From NCBI GenBank assembly GCA_007693505.1, contig REDL01000069.1, forward strand, positions 27,511 to 91,510: DNA of 64,000 nucleotides, given 5' to 3'. The stretch comes from Desulfovibrionales bacterium (GTDB taxonomy: Bacteria; Desulfobacterota; Desulfovibrionia; Desulfovibrionales; Desulfonatronaceae). Positions 18,160-27,211 of this stretch are shown piece by piece. Position 1 is the stretch's first letter, and every line of letters begins with the position of its first letter. A program made the position numbers and the translations under genes. Below the pieces are notes generated by a model that saw nothing but the letters and a program-made list of their open reading frames with translations, was not told where the DNA came from and did no database searches.

Positions 18160-18668
18160 ACCCGGTCCCCCACCCCAGCATCCGTCGCATGCCCACCCGC
18201 ATGCCGCCTGCACAGTATCAAATCTGGGAGGGTTCATAACGCCGGATTATTTATTTTGTGCACATTAAATCCCCTGACCACCCAATCCAACAAATTGCCC
18301 AAAAAATAATCCAATATTATCAAATTATTGGCTATCAACCCCCCTTTTTTTTTGTTGACATGCCCGCCGTGGCATCCTATCCAGAGAGACGGAAACGGTA
18401 GGATATGAATCCCTACTTTTCTCCCTGCCCATTTCCCGTTCCCAACGTCGTCCCTGTTCAAACGACCCGGCGATACCAGCAAAGGATCACCTGAGAAATC
18501 AATGCCGCGCTTTCGCACTCCATCGCCGTCCTCCCTGCAAAAGCCTTCCGGCAATCCTCCCCCTGCAACCACACCTCCTCGGCCTGGAAATATGCCCGTA
18601 CTTTTGGCGGCAGAGACCGGCAGCGGAGCCAGACATGCCGGAGCCCGCGCTTCCCGAATGGAGGCTGC
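18160..18668. other. Gene-free gap before response regulator
   Basis: No gene seen on either strand; long open frames here are shadows extending from the next gene. The stretch 18240-18360 is AT-rich. A possible sigma-70 promoter is TTGACA (18355-18360), a 17-base spacer and TATCCA (18378-18383), about 290 bases before the response regulator start. Confidence 0.35.
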
Positions 18669-20342
18669 ATGGCCCGCGTGCTGATCATTGACAGCGACCA
18701 AGCCATATGCCGGGTGCTTTCGAAAAAAATCGTCCGCCTGGGCCATGAGGTGCAAACCGCGCATACCCTGGAGCAGGGGTTGCAATCCACAACAAACTCG
18801 AGCTACGACGTCGTATACTTGGATGTCCGCCTGCCTGACGGCCGAGGGATGGACTCCCTGGCCCGGATCAGCCACGGGCCGGGTGCACCGGAGGTGATCA
18901 TCATCACCGGTGATTCCGATCCGGACGGGCCGGAACAGGCCATTCGCAGCGGTGCCTGGGATTACATCCAGAAGCCCTCCTCTCTCAAGTCCATGATTTT
19001 CCCCCTGATCCGGGCCCTGCAGCATCGGGAGAAACAAAAGTCCACCGTCTCCCTCAAGGCGCTCCGCTACGGGGGGATCGTTGGCACCAGTCCCAGGATG
19101 AAGGCCTGCATGGATCTTTTGGCCCAGGTTGCGGACACGGAGATGTCCGTGCTGATTACCGGGGAGACCGGCACAGGCAAGGAGCTTTTCGCCAAGTCCA
19201 TTCACGACAACAGTGCACGGGCCAAGGGGCCCTATGTCACCGTGGACTGCGCCTCCCTGCCCGAAAATCTGGTGGAGTCGGAACTGTTCGGGTCGGTCAA
19301 GGGCGCCTTCACCGGGGCGTCAGCAGCCCGGGAGGGCCTGATCATCCAGGCCAACGGCGGTTCGCTCTTTTTGGACGAAATCGGCGAGCTGCCCTTGGCA
19401 ACCCAAAAAAAGTTTCTCCGGGTCCTGCAGGAACGCCGCTTCCGTCAGGTCGGCGGAACCACGGAACGTACCAGCAATTTTCGCCTGGTCTGTGCCACGA
19501 ATCGCGACCTGGAAGAGATGGTCGTGGAGGAGGCCTTTCGCCAGGATCTGCTCTACCGGCTGCAGGCGATGCACATTGAGTTGCCGCCGTTGCGGGAACG
19601 CCGGGAGGACATCAAGGACCTGGCCGTACACCGGATGCAACGCCTTTGCGAGCAGTTCCGGGTGCCCACCAAGGGCATGTCTCCCGAATTTTTGGAGGCT
19701 CTGGAAAGCTACGATTGGCCTGGAAATGTCCGGGAGCTGTTCAACCTTCTGGAGAACGTCCTGTTTACCACCCGGGATGAAGGCGTGCTGTACCCGGAGC
19801 ACCTGCCCATGAATTTACGCATCAAAATCAAGCAGGCCCTGCTGATCAGGTCGAAAAACAACACCATTGCAGAGGAATCCGAGGACCCGGCATACCACGA
19901 CGACGACCACGAAGACGGCGAGGATGTCGGCATGACCCCGCTCGCCACGGCCGCATCGGGCCAAACCGCTCCACCCGGGACAACTTCCGACCATGTGCCG
20001 CCCATGGCCCGGGAAACCCAATCTTCCCCCGAATCTCTCTCGGAATCTCTCTCGGAATCCCCCTCGGAATCCCCCTCCGTCTACCCTGCCACGATATCCC
20101 GGCTCGACGGCCTTGCCCCGCCCCCGGGCGAACTGGACGAAGCCTTTTCCAGCGACCCGCACGCCCCCTTCCCGACCCTGCGGGAACTTCGGGAAAAGAC
20201 CGTCGGGACCATGGAAAAACGCTACCTGAAAGAACTTCTCGCCCGTTCCAACGCCGAACTGTCCATTGCCCTCGAACTCTCCGGCCTTTCCAGGGCCAGG
20301 TTCTACGAACTGCTCAAAAAGCATTCGGTTTCCTTCCGCTGA
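18669..20342 (+). CDS. Sigma-54-dependent response regulator (NtrC family)
   Basis: A 557-residue activator with a receiver domain (phospho-acceptor Asp52 in VVYLDVRLPD, Lys102 in QKP), an AAA+ domain (Walker A GETGTGKE at 165-172, sigma-54 contact GAFTGA at 212-217, LFLDEIGELP Walker B, and a conserved WPGNVREL segment), and a C-terminal Fis-type helix-turn-helix (about 515-557). Between AAA+ and HTH is an unusually long acidic and Ser/Pro-rich linker (about 395-500) with a tandem SES(L/P) repeat encoded by 12-base repeats at about 20029-20080. Good site GGAGG before ATG 18669. It could activate the sigma-54 promoter of the PEP-CTERM gene. The receiver sequence is not an obvious PrsR, and the cognate kinase is not adjacent. 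Confidence 0.9.
   Translation: MARVLIIDSDQAICRVLSKKIVRLGHEVQTAHTLEQGLQSTTNSSYDVVYLDVRLPDGRGMDSLARISHGPGAPEVIIITGDSDPDGPEQAIRSGAWDYIQKPSSLKSMIFPLIRALQHREKQKSTVSLKALRYGGIVGTSPRMKACMDLLAQVADTEMSVLITGETGTGKELFAKSIHDNSARAKGPYVTVDCASLPENLVESELFGSVKGAFTGASAAREGLIIQANGGSLFLDEIGELPLATQKKFLRVLQERRFRQVGGTTERTSNFRLVCATNRDLEEMVVEEAFRQDLLYRLQAMHIELPPLRERREDIKDLAVHRMQRLCEQFRVPTKGMSPEFLEALESYDWPGNVRELFNLLENVLFTTRDEGVLYPEHLPMNLRIKIKQALLIRSKNNTIAEESEDPAYHDDDHEDGEDVGMTPLATAASGQTAPPGTTSDHVPPMARETQSSPESLSESLSESPSESPSVYPATISRLDGLAPPPGELDEAFSSDPHAPFPTLRELREKTVGTMEKRYLKELLARSNAELSIALELSGLSRARFYELLKKHSVSFR
20029..20080 (+). repeat. 12-base tandem repeat inside response regulator linker
   Basis: About four copies of a 12-base unit (GAATCTCTCTCG and GAATCCCCCTCG variants) encode the repeated Ser-Glu-Ser-(Leu/Pro) stretch of the linker. 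Such a repeat can change copy number without a frameshift. Confidence 0.7.
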
Positions 20343-20378
20343 CCCTCCCAATCCTTCCCAAACATCAAATCCCTTCCC

Positions 20379-20414
20379 AAATCCAAATCGAAATCGAAAT
20401 CGCCATCGAAATCG
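20379..20414 (+). repeat. Solo hexamer array (AAATCG type)
   Basis: Six phased 6-base units in nearly the same order as the left array of the IVP gene at 4467 (first unit AAATCC, then AAATCG, with one CCATCG variant), 37 bases after the response regulator stop. No IVP gene and no inverted partner follow. Confidence 0.85.
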
Positions 20415-20520
20415 ACCCTCTTCCCAAACTCCCTCACAGCCCCCCCAACCACACCATGTCACTCTTCATCGAACGCAGTTCCGCGTTGATGACACAATTC
20501 TGCGATCGGCTAAGGTAGGT

Positions 20521-20653
20521 CGCCCTTTCAGGGCTCTTTCTGCTTTCCCGTCGGTGTCCCAGGGCGTTGCCCTGGGCTGTTATCACATGTCGTCCCTTGG
20601 GGCTGAAATCAAGCCCTGAAAGGGCGAAACAAGCCGGGGCAACGCCCTGGGAC
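20521..20653. repeat. Nested palindromic intergenic repeat
   Basis: Outer arms CGCCCTTTCAGGGCT (20521-20535) and AGCCCTGAAAGGGCG (20612-20626) are perfect 15-base inverses. Interleaved with them, GTCCCAGGGCGTTGCCC (20556-20572) and its perfect inverse at 20637-20653 form a second pair. An inner hairpin CCCAGGGcgttgCCCTGGG sits in the first copy. The arrangement allows mutually exclusive folds. Confidence 0.8.
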
Positions 20654-20957
20654 TATCAATAATCTCTTTTGCCCAGTCCTGAAGGGACGGCATAAAATGG
20701 GGTGAGGCTCATCAAAAGATGCGGAATGCTTCCCTCTCCATCCGTTTTTGCCGGACCATGCTTCTTTGGCGCAATCAATCACGCTTTCCGTGAAAATCAG
20801 CCACAATCTCATTGAAAACAAACAGCTTTTCAATTCTCCTTGCATACCTCTCGTTGGCATGCATCTTGAAATAAATACAAAAACATTGTTGCGCCTATTG
20901 CACAAAATCCAGCTCTCTCGGACTCCGGGCGCACGCTTCTAGAACTGGAATCGATCC

Positions 20958-23036
20958 ATGGAACACCCCCCCCTCGCCTCCCCCTGCCCGGACCAGCACG
21001 GACCGGCATTCTGCATTATCGACCACGAAGAACGCCTCCTGCACTGGAACCAATCCTTTGCCGACCTCACGGGCATTGCCCGAAAAGACGAAGATACTCC
21101 AATCCTCCTCTCCGCGGCCATCAAACTGGCAACCCCCCTGGATAACGCCTTTCCTGCGACTGATCATGCCCCGCGCAGCGGACATGGCCAACTCCACGAT
21201 CAAGATGGGCAAGCCACACCGGTGACGTTTTTCATCCACCCCATTCCGGACGGAGCGGATCAAGGCAAAATGGTCCGCTTGCTGCTCATTCACGAGGCCG
21301 GGGCAAACCCATTCCAGGACGCCTCGCTCTGCAAGGTGGAACGCCGCTACCAGCGTATTTTTGAGATGTCCCACCGCGGCCTGGCCAAATTTGCCGCGGA
21401 CGGATCACTGCTCTATGCCAACAGTGCATTTGCGAAAATGTTTGGCTGTTCGGATGCACAGGGTGCCCAGGAACAGGGGATGCGCTGGTGGGAGAAGCAC
21501 TGTCCAGTGCCGGAACAGTACCACAGGTTGTTCGCCTCTGTGCGGGAACAGGGGAACATTTCCAAGTTCGAGCTGGACGTGCTGGCCAAGGACGGGCAAC
21601 CCCGCAAAATTCTCTTGGACGCCTACGTCCCGGACGACCAGAGCCCCCGCTGCACCTCGTCCTTCATTGCCGTGGTTGAAGACATCACCGAGCAGCATGC
21701 CGTGGAGCAGCAACTGTTCCAGGACACATTCACGGATCAGCTCACCGGACTGCCCAACAAATCGCTGTTTGTGGATCGGGTCGAAGCTGCCCTGCGCAGG
21801 GCTAAAGACCAGGAAAACGATCTCTTCGCAGTTGCCTTCGTGGATATCGACGACTTCAAGGTGATCAACGAAACCTATGGCAATGTTCTCGGCGACCGAA
21901 TTCTGGTCCAGGTCGGCCGGAAACTGCAGCATGCGGTGCGCGATATGGATCTCGTGGCCAGGTACGGTGATGATGAATTCGTCCTTCTGCTGGATAAAAT
22001 CAACGACGAGCGTGAAGCCGTCGGTGTCCTGGAGCGGATCAAGCAGTCTCTGACTGTGCCGCTGGCCATCACGGAGCAGCTGGAAACCGTCTGCTCCGTG
22101 AGTATCGGCCTGGTACTTTCTCCAGGCTATAGTGCTGCCGCCGAGATGCTGCGCGACGCGGACAAGGCCCGGTATAAGTCCATGTCCGAAAAAAACGGCT
22201 CCCCCTTCCCACCGCCGCCGCCGATCACCCTTTTTCGCAAGCCGGACCTGCCCTGGGATGCATATCAGCGGGCCATGGAACGGGGTGAAATGTTTCTGCT
22301 TTACCTCCCCTCCCACCGGATCAGCGACAACACCCTCATCGGCTTCGAAGCCCTGCTGCGCTGGAATCATCCCCGGCACGGCCTGTTGCATCCTGCCAAT
22401 TTCCTGCCGCTCCAGGAGCCGGAGAACATTGTTTTCCTGACCAAATGGATGCTCGGCCAGGTCTGCTCCCGCATGCACACCTGGCACCAAACCTACGACT
22501 GCCCTGCACTCTCCACCACCGCGAACATGACCGCGGAATCCTTCCTGTACCCGGAACTTCCTGAAACACTGCAGACCGTCTTCGAGATCACGGATCTGGA
22601 CACCTGCAACCTGAAACTGGAATTTTCGCGCATGGCCATGCACCGCTTTGATGATTTCGGTGAGTTGTGCATGCGCATCAAGGAGTTGGACATCCAGCTG
22701 GCCGTGGACGACTACGGCACGGGATACTCCACGCTGCTTTCCCTGCAGCGCTATCCCTTCGTGCCCATCGACACCTTGCAGGTGAATCGGCGGGTCGTTG
22801 CCCGGTTGCCGGACAACAGCTACTACCAGGAAATGGTCTGGGCCACGATCATGCTGGCCCACAGCCTGGGCGTGGAGGTTGAGGCGGATGGCGTGGAGAC
22901 GCAGGAACAACTGGCTTTGCTTCGCGACATGCACTGCGACTCGGCCAAGGGCAGGCTGTTTTCCAAGCCGCTGGAGACCGACGCCGCGGAAGCCCTGCTC
23001 CAAAACCACTTCACCTCCCGGCCGCTATTGAATTGA
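20958..23036 (+). CDS. PAS-GGDEF-EAL protein with degenerate catalytic sites
   Basis: A 692-residue cytosolic protein with one or two PAS domains (about 15-245), a GGDEF domain and an EAL domain. GGDEF is GDDEF (337-341), losing the second Gly. In the EAL domain, EAL itself is kept (464-466) and [10 protein letters not shown] is kept. However, the LKID motif is LQVN, AEGVE is ADGVE, the following QG is KG, and the usual YQP is YLP. Several metal- and catalysis-linked residues are therefore changed, and the protein is likely a c-di-GMP receptor or scaffold rather than an enzyme. It precedes the sugar-nucleotide genes by 67 bases and could connect c-di-GMP to exopolysaccharide production. Contrast with the intact protein at 8821-11016. 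Confidence 0.85.
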   Translation: MEHPPLASPCPDQHGPAFCIIDHEERLLHWNQSFADLTGIARKDEDTPILLSAAIKLATPLDNAFPATDHAPRSGHGQLHDQDGQATPVTFFIHPIPDGADQGKMVRLLLIHEAGANPFQDASLCKVERRYQRIFEMSHRGLAKFAADGSLLYANSAFAKMFGCSDAQGAQEQGMRWWEKHCPVPEQYHRLFASVREQGNISKFELDVLAKDGQPRKILLDAYVPDDQSPRCTSSFIAVVEDITEQHAVEQQLFQDTFTDQLTGLPNKSLFVDRVEAALRRAKDQENDLFAVAFVDIDDFKVINETYGNVLGDRILVQVGRKLQHAVRDMDLVARYGDDEFVLLLDKINDEREAVGVLERIKQSLTVPLAITEQLETVCSVSIGLVLSPGYSAAAEMLRDADKARYKSMSEKNGSPFPPPPPITLFRKPDLPWDAYQRAMERGEMFLLYLPSHRISDNTLIGFEALLRWNHPRHGLLHPANFLPLQEPENIVFLTKWMLGQVCSRMHTWHQTYDCPALSTTANMTAESFLYPELPETLQTVFEITDLDTCNLKLEFSRMAMHRFDDFGELCMRIKELDIQLAVDDYGTGYSTLLSLQRYPFVPIDTLQVNRRVVARLPDNSYYQEMVWATIMLAHSLGVEVEADGVETQEQLALLRDMHCDSAKGRLFSKPLETDAAEALLQNHFTSRPLLN

Positions 23037-23103
23037 TGCTGCTCTTTGCGGCCAATTTCGTATTCTTCCCCCCTTTCGTTACGCATTATCCCCAGGAGAC
23101 GTT

Positions 23104-24156
23104 ATGAAGACAACGGACAGCTACACCGCCGTCCAGCAATCCCTGCGTCAAACGCCCAGGACCTGGCTGGTCACCGGCGCGGCCGGGTTCATCGGCTCGA
23201 ACCTCGTCGAAACCCTGCTGCGCCTGGATCAGCAGGTGGTCGGCCTGGACAATTTTTCCACCGGTTACCAGAAGAACCTGGACGAGGTCCGCGATGACGT
23301 CGGCCCGACGCCGTGGAGCCGCTTTCGGTTTCTGGAAGCCGACATCCGGGATATGGCAGCCTGCGAACAGGCTGTTCACGGCGTGGACTTCGTTCTGCAT
23401 CAGGCCGCCCTGGGCAGCGTGCCCCGCTCCCTGGAGGACCCGCTGGACACCAACGCCAACAACGTCACCGGATTCCTGAACATGCTCACCGCCGCCCGCT
23501 CCGCCGGGGTGTCCCGGTTCGTCTACGCCGCGTCCAGCTCCACCTATGGCGACCATCCCGGCCTGCCCAAGGTGGAGCAGACCATCGGCAAGCCGCTTTC
23601 CCCCTATGCCGTGACCAAATACGTCAATGAGCTCTACGCCGAGGTCTTTGCCGGATGCTACGGGTTTCGCTCCATCGGGCTGCGCTATTTCAACATTTTC
23701 GGACCGCGCCAGGACCCGGAGGGCGCCTATGCCGCGGTCATCCCCAAATGGTTTGCCGCCCTGCTGCGGGGGGAAACCCCGTTCATCAACGGCGACGGCG
23801 AGACCAGCCGGGACTTTTGCTACATCGACAACACGGTCCAGGCCAACATTCTCGCGGCCTGCGCCACCAGCGACCAGGCCGCGAACCAGGTCTACAACGT
23901 GGCCTTTGGACAACGCACCACCTTGAACGAGCTCTTCGGGTACATCCGCGACCTGGTCGCCCCCCGCAACCCCGCGGTCTCGGCCGTGTTGCCGGAATAC
24001 CGCGATTTTCGCGCCGGAGACGTCCGCCACTCCCTGGCCGACATTGCCAAGGCCCGCACCCTGCTGGGCTACGCCCCGGAGTACTCGGTCCATGACGGCC
24101 TGAAACTGGCCGCATCCTGGTATATGGAAAAAATGGGCACTGTAGCAGTCCGTTGA
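23104..24156 (+). CDS. SDR-family nucleotide-sugar 4-epimerase (WbpP-like)
   Basis: A 350-residue extended short-chain dehydrogenase: NAD-binding [23 protein letters not shown], catalytic Ser-Thr followed by Y-x3-K in [14 protein letters not shown], and [23 protein letters not shown], which is characteristic of UDP-GlcNAc/UDP-GalNAc(A) 4-epimerases such as WbpP. The N-terminal addition before the fold fits that subgroup. It works with the adjacent UDP-HexNAc dehydrogenase to make amino-uronic sugar precursors. The last codons and stop (GTCCGTTGA) coincide with the end of a MITE-like repeat starting at 24145, so the natural C-terminus may have been replaced by the insertion. Confidence 0.85.
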   Translation: MKTTDSYTAVQQSLRQTPRTWLVTGAAGFIGSNLVETLLRLDQQVVGLDNFSTGYQKNLDEVRDDVGPTPWSRFRFLEADIRDMAACEQAVHGVDFVLHQAALGSVPRSLEDPLDTNANNVTGFLNMLTAARSAGVSRFVYAASSSTYGDHPGLPKVEQTIGKPLSPYAVTKYVNELYAEVFAGCYGFRSIGLRYFNIFGPRQDPEGAYAAVIPKWFAALLRGETPFINGDGETSRDFCYIDNTVQANILAACATSDQAANQVYNVAFGQRTTLNELFGYIRDLVAPRNPAVSAVLPEYRDFRAGDVRHSLADIAKARTLLGYAPEYSVHDGLKLAASWYMEKMGTVAVR

Positions 24157-24370
24157 AAAACTCCCAATTGCTGTGTCGCTGCACAAAGTTCAAACTCTCA
24201 CGTATGAAGAGATACGCTTCGATCTTGATTCGATTGCCAGGACGGCAAATCGAAAATGTGGCGACGCCACAGCCCGTGAGGGCCGGACAAAGGGCGTGTC
24301 CGGTAGCTTCTTTTTGCAACTTGCACTTGGGATTTTTGAACGGACTGCCAGAAGAAGGACTTTTTCAACA
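24145..24370 (-). repeat. MITE-like repeat, family 1, long copy a
   Basis: About 225 bases with terminal inverted repeats: left CAGTCCGTTGAAAAACTCCC, right GGGATTTTTGAACGGACTG followed by GGACTTTTTCAACAC. The conserved CAATTGCTGTGTCGCTGC block lies inside the left end. It is in opposite orientation to the copy at 56478 and about 70 bases longer. It supplies the stop codon of the epimerase gene. Confidence 0.75.
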
Positions 24371-24417
24371 CGCAACTAGCGGCCTGAACCCGTTCACCGC
24401 TCTCACGAGAAAACAGC

Positions 24418-25710
24418 ATGCAGCACAAAACCGAACTCTTGCAGAAAATTGAGGACCGTACCGCCACGGTGGGCATCATCGGCATGGGCTATGTCGGCCT
24501 GCCCCTGGCCGTGGTTCTTGCCGAGGCCGGGCTGACCGTGGTGGGTATCGACCTGGACGAGGACAAGGCCCAGGCCGTCAACCAGGGTGAGTCCTACATC
24601 GAGGACGTCCCGGCGAAGACCGTCCGATCCCTGGTGGATGCCGGCCGGCTCTCGGCCACCACCGACTTCAGCGTGCTCCAAAACTGCGACGCCGTGAGCA
24701 TCTGCGTGCCCACCCCGCTACGCAAGACCGGCGACCCGGACATCTCCTACATCCTGGACGCCACCCAGAAAATTGCCGCCCACCTGCACCCGGGCATGCT
24801 GATTATTCTGGAAAGCACCACCTACCCGGGTACCACCACGGAAGTCATCCTGCCCATGCTCATGCACCAGGAGGACATGGTCCCCGGCGAAACCTTCTTC
24901 CTCTGCTTCTCCCCGGAGCGGGTCGATCCGGGCCGTGAAGACTGGACCACCAGGAACACGCCCAAGGTCCTGGGCGGGGTGACCGCCAACTGCCTGGTGG
25001 CCGGCACCGCCCTGTACGGCGCGGCCATGGAAACCATCGTCCCGGTTTCCTCCACGGAGAGCGCGGAAATGGTCAAGCTCCTGGAAAACACCTTCCGGGC
25101 CGTGAACATCGGCCTGGTCAACGAGGTGCTGCTGATGTGCGACAAGCTGGGCCTGGACGCCTGGGAGATCATCGACGCCGCGGCCACCAAGCCCTTCGGC
25201 TTCATGAAGTTCACCCCCGGACCGGGCCTGGGCGGCCACTGCATCCCCATTGACCCGCTCTACCTCTCCTGGAAGCTGAAAACCATGAACTATACCGCCC
25301 GGTTCATCGAGCTGGCCAGCGAAATCAACACCTCCATGCCCCGCTACTGGGTCACCCGGGTCCAGGACGAACTCAACGAGGCCGGCAAGCCGGTCAAGGA
25401 CAGCAAGATCCTGCTCCTCGGCGTGGCCTACAAAAAGAACATCAGCGACCTGCGCGAATCCCCGGCCCTGGACATCCTGCACCTCCTGGCGGAAAAAGGC
25501 GCCCTGATCAGCTACCACGACCCCTATGTGCCCAGCTTCAACCACGATGAGATCGAATTGGTATCGGAACCCGACCTGAACAGCGCCCTGGCCGAAGCCG
25601 ACTGCGTGGTCATCGTCACGGACCATGACAGCTACGACTGGGAAGCCATCGCCGAAAACGCCCCATTGATCGTGGATACCCGGCATGTGGTGGAACGGTG
25701 CGGGTGCTGA
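24418..25710 (+). CDS. wbpA: UDP-N-acetyl-hexosamine 6-dehydrogenase (WbpA/TviB-like)
   Basis: The 430-residue product is a UDP-glucose/GDP-mannose dehydrogenase family enzyme: NAD-binding VGIIGMGYVGLPLAVVLAE, CVPTPLRKTGDPD, ESTTYPGTTTEV, FSPERVDPG, and the active-site GPGLGGHCIPIDPLYLSWK with nucleophile Cys275. The sequence LYLSWK after the Cys is typical of the UDP-GlcNAc-type (WbpA) branch rather than UDP-glucose dehydrogenase. It would oxidise C6 of UDP-GlcNAc (or UDP-GalNAc) to the uronate for exopolysaccharide synthesis together with the upstream epimerase. ATG 24418 is the family start, just after the repeat at 24145-24370. Confidence 0.88.
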   Translation: MQHKTELLQKIEDRTATVGIIGMGYVGLPLAVVLAEAGLTVVGIDLDEDKAQAVNQGESYIEDVPAKTVRSLVDAGRLSATTDFSVLQNCDAVSICVPTPLRKTGDPDISYILDATQKIAAHLHPGMLIILESTTYPGTTTEVILPMLMHQEDMVPGETFFLCFSPERVDPGREDWTTRNTPKVLGGVTANCLVAGTALYGAAMETIVPVSSTESAEMVKLLENTFRAVNIGLVNEVLLMCDKLGLDAWEIIDAAATKPFGFMKFTPGPGLGGHCIPIDPLYLSWKLKTMNYTARFIELASEINTSMPRYWVTRVQDELNEAGKPVKDSKILLLGVAYKKNISDLRESPALDILHLLAEKGALISYHDPYVPSFNHDEIELVSEPDLNSALAEADCVVIVTDHDSYDWEAIAENAPLIVDTRHVVERCGC

Positions 25711-25885
25711 ACAAGGAGGAAACCGTACCCGGCTGAGCGATTTTTCCGCCATCTCCTCTCAACCTTCTCGCCTCAATTCAGGATTCAGGCGGTGTTGCCT
25801 CGTCTTTCATGGTTGACACCGCCGCTCCTCTCCTTAATGATCTCCGGAGTTGCACGATAACACCGAGCATACCTGGAGAAATCAA

Positions 25886-26680
25886 ATGTCCCGTCACAAA
25901 CCGGCCACATTGTGGCTTGTCGCTCTATTATTTTTCTTTTCTTTGCTCGCCCCAGATAAGTTTGTATTTGCCCAAGAACTGTCCCCCAAGCAAATTGCCC
26001 AGCGGGTTTACGACAGGGATGTCGGGCAGGATTCGCAAAGCCGAATGACGATGGAACTGATCAGTGCCCGGGGGCAACACAGAATCCGGGAATTGACCGT
26101 TCTTGTTCGGGATGATGGACCAATTCGCAAAACCTTCATGCGCTTCACCGCGCCGGCGGACATCAATGGCACCGGTTTTTTGTCCATAGAGGACGGCCAG
26201 GGAGGAACAGAACAATTTCTCTACCTCCCTGCCTTGAACCGAACCCGACGGATCGCCACAGCACAAAAAAATCGCAGTTTTGTGAATACAGATTTCACAT
26301 TTGAAGACATGGAACGCCGCCCGGTGGATGACGCGGAACACGCAATTACCGGCACAGAGTCCCTAGGTGGCGTGGATGCCTGGATACTTGAAAGCCATCC
26401 CAAACCCACAAGCAATTCCCAGTACGGAAAGGTCCGTATTTGGGTTGCCCAGGATATTTTTGTTCCCTTAAAAATCGATTTTTTCGATAAACAGGAGCAA
26501 CACATTAAACAGTATCGTGTTCTTCAGCTGGAGCGTATCCAGGAAATCTGGACGGAAACCAAGGTGGTAATGGAGGACCTTGGCACCGGCCACAGGACTA
26601 TTTTGGAAATCCATTCAATACACTACAACTCGGGGTTACCGGAATCTCTTTTTACACGCCAAAACCTTGAGGCGTGGTGA
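25886..26680 (+). CDS. Outer-membrane lipoprotein-sorting (LolA-like) periplasmic protein
   Basis: The 264-residue protein has a signal peptide (residues 1-29, hydrophobic LWLVALLFFFSLLAP, cleaved near VFA-QE). The mature part matches the LolA-like family that pairs with RND/MMPL exporters: DRDVGQDSQSRMTMELI, RFTAPADINGTGFLSIE, FLYLPALNRTRRIA, FEDMERRP, VRIWVAQDIFVPLKIDFFD. Such proteins carry a lipid or lipid-linked molecule across the periplasm. ATG 25886 is chosen for the GGAGAA site 6 bases upstream. In the same direction come an outer-membrane barrel, an acyltransferase, an E1-nitroreductase and an MMPL exporter, which suggests a shared export route. Confidence 0.85.
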   Translation: MSRHKPATLWLVALLFFFSLLAPDKFVFAQELSPKQIAQRVYDRDVGQDSQSRMTMELISARGQHRIRELTVLVRDDGPIRKTFMRFTAPADINGTGFLSIEDGQGGTEQFLYLPALNRTRRIATAQKNRSFVNTDFTFEDMERRPVDDAEHAITGTESLGGVDAWILESHPKPTSNSQYGKVRIWVAQDIFVPLKIDFFDKQEQHIKQYRVLQLERIQEIWTETKVVMEDLGTGHRTILEIHSIHYNSGLPESLFTRQNLEAW

Positions 26681-27211
26681 AACCTGGAAAACTTTGACAA
26701 AAGAGTGCCATCTGCATAGAATAATTACATTTATTTTTTACAATCTGAAAAAATCAAATCATCACAGGAATTTCAGGAATCCATCCAACGTTTTGAAGAT
26801 AAGTCGACGTCACACCGGGATAATCTTTCAATAGTTGAGTGTTGAAAAATTCCTTGCCCACAGTCCGTTCAAAAGTCCCCCGTGCACGAAGCAATCCGGC
26901 ACTTACCAGAGAGTCTCGCACCGAATACGCGAAGGTGTTTTTGATAAAAGGAAGTTCCGGAGTAGCGACGCAGCAATTGGGAGTTTTGCTATGGCCTGGA
27001 TGACACCAGAATATTTCTGACAGCGCCATTGGGCGCTGAGCATGTAAAGTTGGCACCAGATTGCGCCGATAGAGTAAACAACCATAGCCCACATGGCAGC
27101 AACCTGAAACCTCGGACAGAGCCAACGCTTGTTGCCATTTTCTCCGGGATTACTCCTAAGATAACGGATTTTTTGTCTTTACCACACTTACTGACCCAGC
27201 TTCCGGAATCC
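26681..27211. other. Gene-free gap with MITE-like repeat and hairpin
   Basis: No gene supported. Contains a family-1 repeat (26838-26994) and a perfect hairpin CAGCGCC-ATT-GGGCGCTG (27021-27038). A TGGCAC-N4-TTGC sequence at 27051 has one base too few for a sigma-54 promoter. Confidence 0.5.
26838..26994 (+). repeat. MITE-like repeat, family 1, copy b
   Basis: Begins GTTGAAAAATTCCTTGCCC then CAGTCCGTTCAAAAGTCCC; ends with AGCGACGCAGCAATTGGGAG followed by TTTTGC. The centre (CAATCCGGCACTTAC and GAAGTTCCGG) is shared with the copies at 30307 and 37528. Confidence 0.75.

Larger units (their letters stand above)
20343..20957. other. Gene-free gap with array and nested palindromes
   Basis: No gene supported. 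It holds a solo hexamer array (20379-20414) and a nested palindromic repeat (20521-20653). The last 200 bases before the GGDEF-EAL gene are AT-richer and probably contain its promoter; TGGCAT-N5-TTGA at 20855 resembles a sigma-54 site but lacks the -12 GC. Confidence 0.5.

Noticed and set aside
20855..20869. TGGCAT-N5-TTGA as a sigma-54 promoter for the degenerate GGDEF-EAL gene
   Set aside because: The -12 GC is missing (GA instead), so activity is doubtful.
27051..27065. TGGCAC-N4-TTGC as a sigma-54 promoter for the AMIN-barrel gene
   Set aside because: Only nine bases separate the GG and GC dinucleotides; ten are required.
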